Shown here: positions 8,183 through 17,267 of the stretch, piece by piece
How positions within the stretch are numbered: the stretch's first letter is position 1
Layout of the letters: each line of letters opens with the position of its first letter
From: Actinomadura_C sp036008685
GTDB taxonomy: Bacteria; Actinomycetota; Actinomycetes; Streptosporangiales; Streptosporangiaceae
Length of the DNA stretch: 64,000 nt
Direction: 5' to 3'
Assembly: GCA_036008685.1 (NCBI GenBank)
Contig: DASYNF010000033.1
Location: 4,724-68,723 of the forward strand
The notes under the pieces: model-generated
Databases searched by the model: none
Told to the model about the DNA's origin: nothing
The model's input: the letters and a program-made list of their open reading frames with translations, nothing else
Translations under genes and position numbers: made by a program

Positions 8183-9456
8183 GACGTCCCCCGTCGTATG
8201 CGCGCGAACGCCATCAGCACCACCGCGGTCGTCACCGTGTAGGAGATCGCGGACGCGATCGCCGCCCCCACGGCGCCGTAGCGCGGGATCAGGGCCAGGT
8301 CCAACACGGCCGTGACGAGCAGGCCCGCACCCTGCGCCCACGACGCCGCGCCGGGGCGGCCCACGCCGTACAGATAGGCCATGACCAGGCCGGAGACGCC
8401 ATAGGTCACCAGCCCGCACAGCAGGATGTAGGTCGGCTCGACCGCGCCGCCGAAGGCGTCCCCGAACAGATGGGGCAGCACCATGCCGGTGAGCAGCGCG
8501 AGCACGGCGGCGGCGAGCACCGAGACGCCGAGCGCAGGGAGGATCATCCGGGCCGTCCGCCGCCCGGCCGTCACCCGGTCCTGCTTGGCGAAGTCGGGGT
8601 AGAGCACATAGTTGACCGCGAGCCCGGGCAGCTGCACCAGCTCGGCGAACTTGCTCGCCACCGTGTAGACCCCGAGGGAGGCCGGGCCCGCTATCGCGCC
8701 GAGGAAGGCCACGTCCAGGCGCAGGTTGAGCAGGTCGATGAGGCTGCCGATCTGCCCGCGCATGCCGTAGCCGGCCATCCGCCGGGCCAGGCGCGGGTCC
8801 ACGCGGCGCCACCCGGCGAAGAAACCGCGCCGCCACAGCCGTACGGCGATCCAGCCGGCGGCGGCGAGGTCGGCCAGGACCAGCGCCGCCAGGACCATCC
8901 CCATGCCGTACCAGGCGACGAGGAGGAGGAAGTACATGGGGAGGTAGACCGCCTCCTCGACGGCGATGGCGAGACTGGCCCCCCGCATGTCGCCGGTGCC
9001 CTGCAACAGCCCCTTGCCGACCGAGACGAACCCCTGGGTGAAGCACGGCACCGCGGCGGCGAGGGCGATGCCGAACCCGAACGACTCGAAGAACAGCCGG
9101 AACAGCAGCGGGCTGAGGAGCAGCCAGCACAGCCCGCCGAGGACCGCGCCCCCGACCGTGAGCGCCGCCAGCGTCGGCCGGACCCGCGTCTGGTCGTAGT
9201 CGTCTTTGGCCAGGAAGTACGGCGCCGCGCCGGGCAGGCCGCAGTTGGACAGGTGGGACATCACCCCGGGCAGGATCCGGACCAGGGTGAAGCCTCCCAC
9301 CAGCGCGGGACCGCCCGCGCGGGCGACGAGAATGGTGGCGACGCCGAGGGAGCCCAGTGCGGCGACGCGCCCGGCGATGTTGCCCATCATGAGCCCGGCG
9401 ACGCGGCCGAGCCGGCCGGTGTGCCGCTCGACCGGTTCGGCGATCTCGGCGCTCAT
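8179..9456 (-). CDS. Polysaccharide flippase (Wzx/MATE-like)
   Basis: 425 residues with about 12-14 hydrophobic segments spread over the whole length and short basic loops, the layout of the oligosaccharidyl-lipid flippases. The N-terminal helix pair (MMGNIAGRVAALGSLGVATI) and the later segment LGVYTVASKFAELVQLPG are typical of the polysaccharide-biosynthesis/MVF group. It should move the undecaprenyl-linked repeat unit across the membrane. It starts with ATG at 9456, overlapping the polymerase stop by 4 nt, and its own stop overlaps the next start by 4 nt, so the three proteins are probably made at coupled rates. Confidence 0.88.
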   Translation of the reverse strand: MSAEIAEPVERHTGRLGRVAGLMMGNIAGRVAALGSLGVATILVARAGGPALVGGFTLVRILPGVMSHLSNCGLPGAAPYFLAKDDYDQTRVRPTLAALTVGGAVLGGLCWLLLSPLLFRLFFESFGFGIALAAAVPCFTQGFVSVGKGLLQGTGDMRGASLAIAVEEAVYLPMYFLLLVAWYGMGMVLAALVLADLAAAGWIAVRLWRRGFFAGWRRVDPRLARRMAGYGMRGQIGSLIDLLNLRLDVAFLGAIAGPASLGVYTVASKFAELVQLPGLAVNYVLYPDFAKQDRVTAGRRTARMILPALGVSVLAAAVLALLTGMVLPHLFGDAFGGAVEPTYILLCGLVTYGVSGLVMAYLYGVGRPGAASWAQGAGLLVTAVLDLALIPRYGAVGAAIASAISYTVTTAVVLMAFARIRRGTS

Positions 9457-10826
9457 GGGCGCACCCCCCTGCCGGTCCGTACGCCCCAGATCTCCAGGGC
9501 CGCGATCAGCCCGAACAGCGCCCAGCCGTGTCGATAGTGCAGGGTCTCGTAGAAGAACGCGGAGACCAGCATCGCCACGACCATCGCGCCGAGCAGTTCG
9601 GGTCGTGGCGCGATGGCGGCGTATTCGGGTGCGAGGGCGTCGCGCCGGGCGATCCGGGCGCACTTGAGGATGAGCACCGACAGCAGGACGACGAGCGCGA
9701 ACCCGCCGGCGACCCCGCGTTCGAGGATCGCGGCGAGGTAGTCGTTGTGGGCCTCGCGGATGTAGGGCGCCTGGGCGGCGCGCATCCGCGCCTCGGTCTG
9801 GCCGGGGCCGATGCCGACCAGAGGGTGCGGCTGGTCCACGAGGAGGCGTGCCGACTCGGCCAGCACCGTGCTGCGCGAGTCGGAGCTCTCCCCGGCGACC
9901 CGGCCGACCGAGTCGCGCAGGATGGGGGAGTAGGAGCTCAGCCTGGCGATCCCGGCCTGGTAGTCGGTCGTGCTGACCACGACGACGGCCCCGAGGCCGG
10001 CCAGGCCGAGCAGGGCGCCGGCGGCGATGGCCTGGTGCGCCTTGCCCTCCCGGATCAGCCGGAGGATCCACCCCGTGGTCAGCGCGCAGCCGAGGGCGAG
10101 CGCCCCGCCGTTGGAGCCGGTGAGGACCTCGGCCGCGAGCAGGATCGCGCAACAGGCCAGGCGCGGGCCCGTGCGCCTCGGCACCTGGGCCGCGCGGAGC
10201 ACGAAGAACGTGCAGATGAAGTAGTTGGAGGCATAGTTGGCGTCGCCGAGGGTGAAGGTGGTCCGTTCGCCTCCCCCCGCCCACTGGCCGGACAGCGCGT
10301 GGATCCCGGCGACGTAGCCGGCGATCATGACCCCGGCGTAGAAGGTCCCGATGTAGGCCCACGCCTTGAAGGCCGCCATGAGCAGACGGCGGTCCCGGCC
10401 CATGTTGGCGATGGCCACCGCCCAGAACAGGACGAACAGGTCCTTGGCCAGGGTCAGGGCCCCGGTGTTCATCACCACCGCGGCGATCCCGCCGGCCACC
10501 ACGGTCAGCAGGGCCGGCACCAGGAACGGCCAGTACAACGCGTATCCGCCGCCGCTCGCCCACAGGACGGTGGTCAGCAGCAAGGCCACCAGGAGGAGGT
10601 CGGGGAGTCCGGTGTTGCCGGGGCCCGGCCCGAGACCGGCCGGCATGAGCAGCGGCAGTGAGGCGATGGAGACGACCACCACGACGGCGGCGAAGGACCA
10701 CCTGCTCCGCGGCCGCCCGGCGGATGGCCCGGACCCCGGCGGCACGGCGTCCACCAGGTCGTCGCGCGGAACGCTGCGGGGGCCCGCCGGCGCCTTGATG
10801 CCCGGTGCGCTGATGCCGAGTCCCAC
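9453..10826 (-). CDS. O-antigen ligase/polymerase family protein (Wzy-like)
   Basis: 457 residues and about 10-12 membrane segments. The large loop near residue 330-370 holds the Wzy_C signature: PLVGIGPGQTEAR followed by REAHNDYLAAILERG. It should polymerise the lipid-linked repeat units at the outer face. The GTG at 10826 is chosen because GGAGGAGGG lies 5-6 nt upstream; the longer frame to 10883 has no such site. It follows the glycosyltransferase gene after 46 bp, the widest gap inside the operon, so a secondary promoter is possible. The first 50 residues are cytoplasmic and Pro/Arg-rich. Confidence 0.88.
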   Translation of the reverse strand: MGLGISAPGIKAPAGPRSVPRDDLVDAVPPGSGPSAGRPRSRWSFAAVVVVVSIASLPLLMPAGLGPGPGNTGLPDLLLVALLLTTVLWASGGGYALYWPFLVPALLTVVAGGIAAVVMNTGALTLAKDLFVLFWAVAIANMGRDRRLLMAAFKAWAYIGTFYAGVMIAGYVAGIHALSGQWAGGGERTTFTLGDANYASNYFICTFFVLRAAQVPRRTGPRLACCAILLAAEVLTGSNGGALALGCALTTGWILRLIREGKAHQAIAAGALLGLAGLGAVVVVSTTDYQAGIARLSSYSPILRDSVGRVAGESSDSRSTVLAESARLLVDQPHPLVGIGPGQTEARMRAAQAPYIREAHNDYLAAILERGVAGGFALVVLLSVLILKCARIARRDALAPEYAAIAPRPELLGAMVVAMLVSAFFYETLHYRHGWALFGLIAALEIWGVRTGRGVRP

Positions 10827-10872
10827 GATCCCTCCTCCGTGTGTCCGCGTGCTCCAGGCCCGGGCCGCGCGA

Positions 10873-12114
10873 TCAGCCGGCACGGTGATGCGGCCGGCGC
10901 GTCACCCCCCGATAGGTCTCGTCCAGCACCCCGCCGAGGAACTCCGGTGAGAAGCGGTCACCGAGCCGCTCCCGCGCGCCCTCGGCCATCCGCCGGGCCC
11001 GCGCCGGGTCGTCGAGCAGGTAGGCGATCGCGCCGGCGAGCTGAGCGGGGTCCTGCGGAGGTACGAGCAGTCCCGTCTCACCCGCCTGGACGAGGTCCTG
11101 GTTGGACGGCACGGCCGTGGCCACCAGAGGGATCCCCGCCCCGATGGCCTCCACCAGCACGCAGGGCAGGCCCTCCCAGCGGCTGGCCATCGCCATCACG
11201 TCGAAGGCGGGGAGCACGTCGGCCACGTCGTCGCGGTGGCCGAGCCAGCGCATCCGCCCTTCCAGCCCCAGCCCGCGCGTCAGGCGGTCGAGGTCGCCGG
11301 CCATCGGGCCGCCCCCGGCCCACAGCCCGAACACGTCCTCGGGCAGCCGGGCGATGGCCCGAGCGAAGATCTCCGGGCCCTTCTGGAAGGTCAGCCTGCC
11401 GATCGAGCCGACGACCTTGACACCGAGCGGCAGATCGAGCCTGCGCCTGGCCTGGGCCCTGCCGCTGGAACCGCCGGTGTAGGCCGCGACCTCGACGGCC
11501 GGCCAGGAGAGCCGGATCCGTTCGGCGGAGGCGAGCCCGAGGCGAAGGGCGGTCGTGACGGTCTCCGAGCCGATCGCGAGAAAGGCGTCCGTGTGCTTGG
11601 CGGCCATCCGCTCCATCCGGATGTAGGTCCGCCGGCGTGGCCACGACTGGAACTCGTGGAAGGGAAAGCCGTGCCAGGTGTGCACGATCCGGGGCACGCC
11701 CGCGCGGGCCGCGGCGAGACGGCCGATCACGCCGCCCTTGGCGCTGTGGGTGTGCACCACGTCGTAGCCGCCTTCGGCCAGCACCCGGGTGAGCGTCCGC
11801 AGTGCGGCCAGGTCGTCCCGCGGCGAGATCTGCGGCACGAGGCTGCGAACCTGGACGATCTCCATTCCGTTCGCGTGGGCCCGCGGGGTCAGGTCCCCGG
11901 CCGCGGCGGCCGCGACGGCGCGCTCGCCGTGCAGTACGTCATCACCCGGGCCGGCGCCCCCGGCATCGCCCGCCTTGCTGTCGATCCCCACGCCGCCCGT
12001 CACGATGGTGCGCTCGTACGACTCCGGATCCAGCGCCAGGGCGCCGTTGAGCGCCACCTGTCCGGCGCCGCCGTTGAACCGCGTGATGACCGTCGCGACC
12101 CGCAACTTCGTCAT
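10873..12114 (-). CDS. Family 4 glycosyltransferase
   Basis: 413 residues with the GT-B double fold. The N-terminal half has VATVITRFNGGAGQV and the acceptor-side motif VVHTHSAKGGVIGRLAA; the C-terminal half has SIGRLTFQKGPE and the nucleotide-sugar signature SRWEGLPCVLVEAIG (E-x7-E). Residues about 45-80 form an acidic/Gly-rich insertion unlike the family core. It should add a sugar to the polyprenyl-linked acceptor. It is the only classical glycosyltransferase in the operon, so either the repeat unit is short or other transferases are encoded elsewhere. Start ATG at 12114 overlaps the upstream stop by 4 nt. Confidence 0.9.
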   Translation of the reverse strand: MTKLRVATVITRFNGGAGQVALNGALALDPESYERTIVTGGVGIDSKAGDAGGAGPGDDVLHGERAVAAAAAGDLTPRAHANGMEIVQVRSLVPQISPRDDLAALRTLTRVLAEGGYDVVHTHSAKGGVIGRLAAARAGVPRIVHTWHGFPFHEFQSWPRRRTYIRMERMAAKHTDAFLAIGSETVTTALRLGLASAERIRLSWPAVEVAAYTGGSSGRAQARRRLDLPLGVKVVGSIGRLTFQKGPEIFARAIARLPEDVFGLWAGGGPMAGDLDRLTRGLGLEGRMRWLGHRDDVADVLPAFDVMAMASRWEGLPCVLVEAIGAGIPLVATAVPSNQDLVQAGETGLLVPPQDPAQLAGAIAYLLDDPARARRMAEGARERLGDRFSPEFLGGVLDETYRGVTRRPHHRAG

Positions 12115-13553
12115 GGCTTCCCCCCGCGGCCCGCGTACCGTGCCGGGTGATATTCGGGCAGGATCCGCCGCATGAGCAGCCGCACCTCCGCGTCGTCGTC
12201 GGTGTCCGCGGCGATGGACAGGAGCTCGAGCAGCTGTGTCAGCTCGGCCGGCAGCGGCCCGGGACGGCTGGCCCAGATCTTCCGATGAGCCGTACGGACC
12301 CGCCGCTCCCCGTCGGCGAAGACCTTCTCGGCGAGCTTTTCGCCCGGCCCGAGGCCGCTGAACCGTACGTTGACCTCGGGCAGCCGGAGCTGCTCGGCGT
12401 AGCGGTAGACGACGTCGAGCACGGGGACGGGTTCGCCCATGTCGAGGACGAAGGTCTCGGCCTCCTCCGCCAGGGCGGTCGCCTCGAGCACCAGACCGGC
12501 GGCCTCGTTCGCGGTCATGAAGTGCCGGGCCACCTGGGGATGGGTGATGGTCATGGCCTCGTCCCGCGAGAGGTGGGCGGCGAGCAGTGACAGCAGCGAG
12601 CCGGGCGATCCGATCACATCGCCGCACCGCACGGCGGCGAAGCGGGTGCGGCCTCCCGCCGCCGTCTGCAGGACGAGCTCCGACAGCCGCTTGGTGGCCC
12701 CGAGGACCGAGGAGGGGTCGGCGGCCTTGTCGGTCGACACCAGCGCCATCCGGTCGGCCTCGTGGCCGACCGCCGCGTCCACGACGTGCCGGGTGCCGAG
12801 CACGTTCGTGCGGACGGCCGCGGCGGGCCGGCGTTCCGAGGCGGCCAGGCAGTGCTGCTGGGCGGTGTGGAAGACGAGCTCCGGCCGGGTCGCCTCGAAG
12901 ACGTCCTGGATGCCGCGCCGATCCCGTACGTCCGCCCGCGCGGCCGTGACCCGGTCCGGGTCGAGCCGGCCGGGGCCGCTGACCTGGCCGCGCACCCGAT
13001 CGAGGCCCTCACCGTCCTCGTCCAGCAGGACCAGCATGGCCGGGTCGAGCCGCCCGATCTGCCGGCACAGCGCGGAGCCGATCGAGCCGCTCACACCGGT
13101 GACCAGGACCCGGCGTCCCGCGACCAGGCGCCGGGCCCGTTCGCCGGCCATGACCACCTCGTCGCGGCCCATCAGGCAGGACAGCCGTAGCTCCCGGAGG
13201 TCGTCGACCCGAACGGAGCGCCTGCCCGGAGGCAGGTAGCGTACGGCCAGCCCGGCGGCCCAGGCACGCTCGGCGAGCAGCGCGGCCCGCGCCTGCGGCA
13301 GTCCCGTGAGAGCCAGCAGGGCCGCCCGCGCACCGGTCCACCCCGCGATCTCCATGATCTCGTCCGTACGGCCCAGCACGGGCAACCCGCAGACCGGGCC
13401 TTCGTGTTCGTCGTCGACGAAGCCGACCGGGCTCAGGTCCGTGGCGCCGTCGCGCAGGGCCATGGCCAGGGCCTGCCCCGTCGCTCCCGCCCCGATGACC
13501 AGCGCCGGTTTCCCCGGCCGGCGTGGATCGCGGCGCCGCACGTACCTGCGCAT
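12111..13553 (-). CDS. Nucleotide-sugar 4,6-dehydratase/epimerase (CapD/PglF/FlaA1-like) with degenerate sites
   Basis: 480 residues. A first Rossmann domain (ALVIGAGATGQALAM) precedes the catalytic short-chain dehydrogenase domain with VLVTGVSGSIGSALCRQIG and STDKAADPSSVLGATKR, the hallmark of UDP-GlcNAc 4,6-dehydratases. It lacks the four N-terminal membrane helices of full-length PglF/CapD. The motif usually read as HAAALKHVP is altered here to HTAQQHCLA, and the Met of the long-type MxxxK is Leu. These changes may shift activity or reduce it. ATG at 13553 has GGAG 6 nt upstream and sits 1 bp past the aminotransferase stop. Pairing with that aminotransferase suggests an amino-trideoxy sugar product, by analogy with PglF and PglE. 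Confidence 0.85.
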   Translation of the reverse strand: MRRYVRRRDPRRPGKPALVIGAGATGQALAMALRDGATDLSPVGFVDDEHEGPVCGLPVLGRTDEIMEIAGWTGARAALLALTGLPQARAALLAERAWAAGLAVRYLPPGRRSVRVDDLRELRLSCLMGRDEVVMAGERARRLVAGRRVLVTGVSGSIGSALCRQIGRLDPAMLVLLDEDGEGLDRVRGQVSGPGRLDPDRVTAARADVRDRRGIQDVFEATRPELVFHTAQQHCLAASERRPAAAVRTNVLGTRHVVDAAVGHEADRMALVSTDKAADPSSVLGATKRLSELVLQTAAGGRTRFAAVRCGDVIGSPGSLLSLLAAHLSRDEAMTITHPQVARHFMTANEAAGLVLEATALAEEAETFVLDMGEPVPVLDVVYRYAEQLRLPEVNVRFSGLGPGEKLAEKVFADGERRVRTAHRKIWASRPGPLPAELTQLLELLSIAADTDDDAEVRLLMRRILPEYHPARYAGRGGKP

Positions 13554-13554
13554 G

Positions 13555-14724
13555 TCAGCTCCGGTCACGGAACACCGCCGACACGGCGGCGATGACCCGG
13601 TCCTGGCCGTCCGCGCTCAGGCCGGGATAGAGCGGGAGCGACAGCAGCTCCTCGGCGACCCGGTCGGTCACCGGGACGGTCGCGCACTCCTCGGGGCCGA
13701 GCAGGGCCTGGTAGGCGGTCATGTGGTTCACCGGGATGAAGTGCACCGACGTGGCGACCCCGGCCGCATCGAGCTCGGCGATGACGCCGTCCCGGTCCGG
13801 GACCCTGATCTGGTAGAGGTGCCAGGCGTGGGTGAGCTCCGGGTCCGGTGCCCGCTGCGGGAGGACCAGGCCGGGCAGGCCGCGCAGGGCCTCGTCATAG
13901 TGGGCGACGAGGTCGGCGCGCCTGCGCTGCCATCGCGGCAGCGCGGCGAGCTGCGCCCGCCCGATGGACGCCTGGATGTCGGTCATGTTCGCCTTGAGGC
14001 CGATGGTGTGCACGTCGTAGCGCCAGCTGCCCCCGGGCAGATAGCGGCGCCAGGAGTCCTTGCTCATCCCGTGCAGCCGCATGGCCCGCACCCTGCCGAG
14101 GAGCTCCTCGTCGTCGGTCGCGATGGCGCCGCCCTCGCCGATCGGCATGTTCTTGGTCGCGTAGAAGCTGAAGCAGGCCGCGTAGGAGCGGGCTCCCACC
14201 CGTACGCCGCCGCGCGCGGCTCCCGGGCCGTGCGCGGCGTCCTCGACGACTCTCCCGCGGTGGAGCCCGGCCGCCTCGGTGAGCGCTTCGACGTCCACGG
14301 GGTAGCCGCCCTGGTTCTGCACGACCATGGCCGCGGGCCCGACCCGTGCGGCGGCCGCGGCCACGGTGGCGGCCGAGGGGACCAGCGTGTCCTCGTCGAT
14401 GTCCACCAGCACGGGCCGGTGGCCCGCGTGCAGGATCGCGTTGACCGCGCCGCAGAAGGTCAGGGCGGGGGTGAGAACCGGTGAGCCGGCGGGGAGCTCC
14501 ATCGCGCGCAGGCACAGCTCGATCGCGCTGGTGCACGAGGCGACCGCGACCACCTGGACCCCGGAGCCCTCCGCGCCGGCGCCGAGATAGTCGGCGAAGT
14601 CCTGCTCGAACGCGGCGGTCTGGGGCCCTGTGGTCACCCAGCCGGAGTCCAGGACCTTGAGGACGGCGTCGGAGGCCTCCGGGGCGAACGACGGGACGGT
14701 GAAGGGGACGGTGTTATCGGCCAT
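13555..14724 (-). CDS. DegT/DnrJ/EryC1 family sugar aminotransferase
   Basis: 389 residues, full length for the family. The PLP lysine is K191 in FYATKNMPIGEGG; upstream VVEDAAHGPGA supplies the aspartate that contacts the pyridine ring, and the GSWRYDVHTIGLKANMTDI segment is the usual substrate-side region. It should transfer an amino group from glutamate to a 4-keto (or 3-keto) nucleotide sugar. Downstream by 1 bp is the dehydratase-like gene that would make such a ketone, so the two are a probable pathway pair. The ATG at 14724 is 6 bp past the co-polymerase stop. Confidence 0.92.
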   Translation of the reverse strand: MADNTVPFTVPSFAPEASDAVLKVLDSGWVTTGPQTAAFEQDFADYLGAGAEGSGVQVVAVASCTSAIELCLRAMELPAGSPVLTPALTFCGAVNAILHAGHRPVLVDIDEDTLVPSAATVAAAAARVGPAAMVVQNQGGYPVDVEALTEAAGLHRGRVVEDAAHGPGAARGGVRVGARSYAACFSFYATKNMPIGEGGAIATDDEELLGRVRAMRLHGMSKDSWRRYLPGGSWRYDVHTIGLKANMTDIQASIGRAQLAALPRWQRRRADLVAHYDEALRGLPGLVLPQRAPDPELTHAWHLYQIRVPDRDGVIAELDAAGVATSVHFIPVNHMTAYQALLGPEECATVPVTDRVAEELLSLPLYPGLSADGQDRVIAAVSAVFRDRS

Positions 14725-14730
14725 GTCCGC

Positions 14731-16179
14731 TCATCCTTTGATTCGACGGGAAGTGGCGATGACCCCGAGCAGCGGCCAGCCGGACGCCGCCACCAGGTCG
14801 CGGATCGCTTCGAGTGCCGCGAGCCGGGTGACCGGACCGGCCACCGCGACCACTCCGACCGTCTCGGTGTCGGTCCCCGGGTCCATGTCCTCGAACGCGT
14901 GCACGTGTGTCTGGCGGGTCGCCGCCGGCCCGGTGGCGGGCCTGACCTCATCGGTGCGCCTGGTCATCACCGCGGCTCCGGTGCGCACGATCGAGGCGCT
15001 CGGCGAGCCGGGCGGCGAGGCCGTGGTCTTCGGCCGTCCGCCGGGCGAGTCGCCGGGCGCGCTCTCCGGCGAGCCGTCACCGGAGCCGTTCAGCGACAGC
15101 ACGGATCCGTCGGCGGAGGCCCGCGGTGAGTCGTCGTGCGGGTCCTCGGGTCCCGTGGCACTGTCGTACTCCGGCGCGAGGTGCGGCTCGGAGGCCACGA
15201 CCTTGCCGGAGTCCCCGTAGACCGCGGCGGCCACGGTGGAGACCAGAGCCGGTGGGAGCGGGCCCGCGCCGGTGCCGACCAGGGTGACCTGCGCGACCCC
15301 CTCCCGCTTGGCCGCCAGCCGGATGCGCCTGCCCATGTCCCGGAGCCGGGCCGGCCCCTTGTCCGTGTGGCCGAGCAGCGGCACGCCCAGGCGTTTCGCC
15401 ACCCGCTGAGGACCCGGGACGGTGGGCCGGAAGGTCTCGACCAGGACACTGATGAGGATGCCCGCGACCAGGCCGGCCATGCCGGCGATGGCCGTCCGGA
15501 CGGCCGCGCCCGACTTCTTGACGGACACCACGGCCTGCTGCACGATCTTGGCCTGGCCGGCCGTGGCGAGCTGTGTGCGCAGATCATTGCGGTCGGCCCG
15601 CAGATCGGAGATCTCCCCGAGCAGGCGCTCCCTGTCGTTCGCGGCGGCCACGCTCAGCGGGTTGTCCGCCACCCGCTGGGAGGCCGTGCTCAGCCGCCTG
15701 TTCAGATCGCTGATCTGCCTGTCCACCTTTTTGAGCTCGGCGTTGAGGCTCGCGGTGTTGGAGTCGTTGATCTGCCGTACGACATGGGACGCGAGCGCGC
15801 CGGCGAGCTTGCGCGCCACCTCGGGGTCGCGGTCACGCAAGCTCAGCTCGACGACCGTGGAGGAGCCGAGCCCCGTGACCTCCACGTTGGCGGCCGCCTG
15901 GGCGGCCCGGCGGTCCACCCTCTGCTCCTTGATCACGTCGGCGAGCACGTCCTGGCTGGTCGCATACGCCTTCACCTGGCTCACCACGGAACTGATCCCG
16001 GAGTCACCGGCGAGCGCGTCCTGCGAGTCGCTGCTCGCGTTGACCCGGGTCGCGGCGGTGTAGGTCGGCGCCGCACCGTGGAGCGCGGCGCCCACGAGGA
16101 GGACCGGGAACACCGTCATGATGAGCAGCAGCGGCCAGTACCGGTGTACGACCCGCGCCACGACCTCGTCGATCTCCAC
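14731..16179 (-). CDS. Polysaccharide co-polymerase (Wzz-like) with remnant kinase-like domain
   Basis: 482 residues. Membrane segment one is at about 14-36 and segment two at about 228-246, enclosing a periplasm-type helical region with coiled-coil character, which is the Wzz arrangement. The next part, LGVPLLGHTDKGP to the C-terminus, follows the outline of a BY-tyrosine-kinase ATPase, ending in strands like VVAVAGPVTRLAALEAIRD and GWPLLGVIATS. However, where the Walker A lysine belongs the sequence is VGTGAGPLPPAL, so ATP binding is unlikely. About 100 residues in between are Ser/Pro/Gly/Asp-rich. It starts with GTG at 16179 after GAGGTGG and is the first gene of the operon; it probably sets chain length. 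Confidence 0.82.
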   Translation of the reverse strand: MEIDEVVARVVHRYWPLLLIMTVFPVLLVGAALHGAAPTYTAATRVNASSDSQDALAGDSGISSVVSQVKAYATSQDVLADVIKEQRVDRRAAQAAANVEVTGLGSSTVVELSLRDRDPEVARKLAGALASHVVRQINDSNTASLNAELKKVDRQISDLNRRLSTASQRVADNPLSVAAANDRERLLGEISDLRADRNDLRTQLATAGQAKIVQQAVVSVKKSGAAVRTAIAGMAGLVAGILISVLVETFRPTVPGPQRVAKRLGVPLLGHTDKGPARLRDMGRRIRLAAKREGVAQVTLVGTGAGPLPPALVSTVAAAVYGDSGKVVASEPHLAPEYDSATGPEDPHDDSPRASADGSVLSLNGSGDGSPESAPGDSPGGRPKTTASPPGSPSASIVRTGAAVMTRRTDEVRPATGPAATRQTHVHAFEDMDPGTDTETVGVVAVAGPVTRLAALEAIRDLVAASGWPLLGVIATSRRIKG

Positions 16180-16381
16180 TGGCCCACCTCGCCGCTCGCT
16201 TGTGAAGCCGCTCCCGAAAACGGACGGTCGCGCCGAGCGTAGGCAGGGCCGCCGGGATCGGGATCACCCAATGAGGTGATGGGCCGCTACGTCATTTGCT
16301 GTGGGTGCTGTGGGGACCCACTGCGGTGGACCCACTGCCGCGGATCCACCGGCGTACGGACGGCCCGCGATCGGCTCGCGG

Positions 16382-17053
16382 CTATCGGTCCTCGGCGCTG
16401 TCCGGGCGCATGCCGGCCCGCATGGCCAGGGTGATGGCCTCCAGCGCGGAGTGCATGTCCAGTTTGGCCAGCAGATTCTGGGTGTGCGTACGGACGGTGT
16501 TGGCGGACAGCCCCAGCCGGCCGGCGATCTCGGCGCGGCTGAGCCCGTCGACCATGCACTGCAGGACCTCGTGCTCACGCGGGGTCAGCTGGGCCAGGAG
16601 CCGCGAGCCGCCGCCCGGGTCCGCACCCCCGATGGGCAGCCTGCGCAGCACGTCCCCCAGCAGGTCCGGGGGGATCCAGCCGCCCCGGCGGGCGGCACCG
16701 CGGATCACCCGCGCGACCAGGTCGGCGCTCTCGGTCTTGGACAGCCAGCCGACCGCCCCGCGCCGGACGGCCTGCACGATCGCGTCCACGTCGCTCATCG
16801 CCGTCAGCACGACCACCCGGATGTCGGGGTGCCGCCGGCGCACGTGGTCGAGGACCTCCAGCCCGTTGTCCGCGCCGAGCACCATGTCGAGCACGATGAC
16901 CTGCGGCTGCTCGGTGGCCACCAGCGCCAGCGCCCGGCGGAGGTCGGTGGCCACCGGGAGGATGACCAGATCGGGCTCCCTGGTCAGCCGGGCGGCGAGG
17001 GCCTCGGCGAACAGGACGTGATCGTCCACGATCAGCACACGGATGGGGCGCAT
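16382..17053 (-). CDS. LuxR/NarL-type response regulator
   Basis: 223 residues: receiver with D10-D11 and D56 in VIVLDMVLG, lysine in WLSKTESA, then the LuxR helix-turn-helix starting LTPREHEVLQCMVDG near residue 155. The ATG at 17053 has GGGGG immediately upstream. No kinase gene is adjacent. It ends 202 bp before the first gene of the polysaccharide operon on the same strand and is divergent from galE, so control of either is a fair guess. The 202-bp gap presumably holds the operon promoter; I could not pick out a convincing -35/-10 pair. Confidence 0.88.
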   Translation of the reverse strand: MRPIRVLIVDDHVLFAEALAARLTREPDLVILPVATDLRRALALVATEQPQVIVLDMVLGADNGLEVLDHVRRRHPDIRVVVLTAMSDVDAIVQAVRRGAVGWLSKTESADLVARVIRGAARRGGWIPPDLLGDVLRRLPIGGADPGGGSRLLAQLTPREHEVLQCMVDGLSRAEIAGRLGLSANTVRTHTQNLLAKLDMHSALEAITLAMRAGMRPDSAEDR

Positions 17054-17223
17054 CCCCCGACGATGCCCCGCGGCGCGGGCGAGCGGATCCCCCAAACGCT
17101 GTAGTCGCCCGGCGCACCGGCCCTCCGCACGCGCGAACACGCCGGAGCGCCGGAGCCGGTTGGCGTGACGGCCGGAGCCGGTCATTTCCGCCGCCCGCCG
17201 TTGACGGGCCGCCATGGCCTGCT

Positions 17224-17258
17224 GAAGCTGTGCGTTATCCATTCCAGGGGGCAGCTTC
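17224..17258 (+). promoter_or_regulatory. Possible leader hairpin upstream of galE
   Basis: GAAGCTG (17224-17230) and CAGCTTC (17252-17258) are perfect 7-bp complements around a 21-base loop, ending 9 bases before the ATG and just ahead of AGGGGGC. Such a hairpin could touch ribosome access. The match is short, so chance is a real alternative. It sits in the 214-bp divergent region between the regulator and galE. Confidence 0.25.
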
Positions 17259-17267
17259 CAAGGGGGC

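Noticed and set aside
8183..9130. Upstream extension of the glycosidase-like gene frame
   Set aside because: It overlaps the flippase in another frame; the ATG at 8182 with a 4-nt overlap and a signal anchor is the convincing start.
9457..10701. Upstream extension of the flippase frame
   Set aside because: Low-complexity Arg/Gly sequence lying across the polymerase gene.
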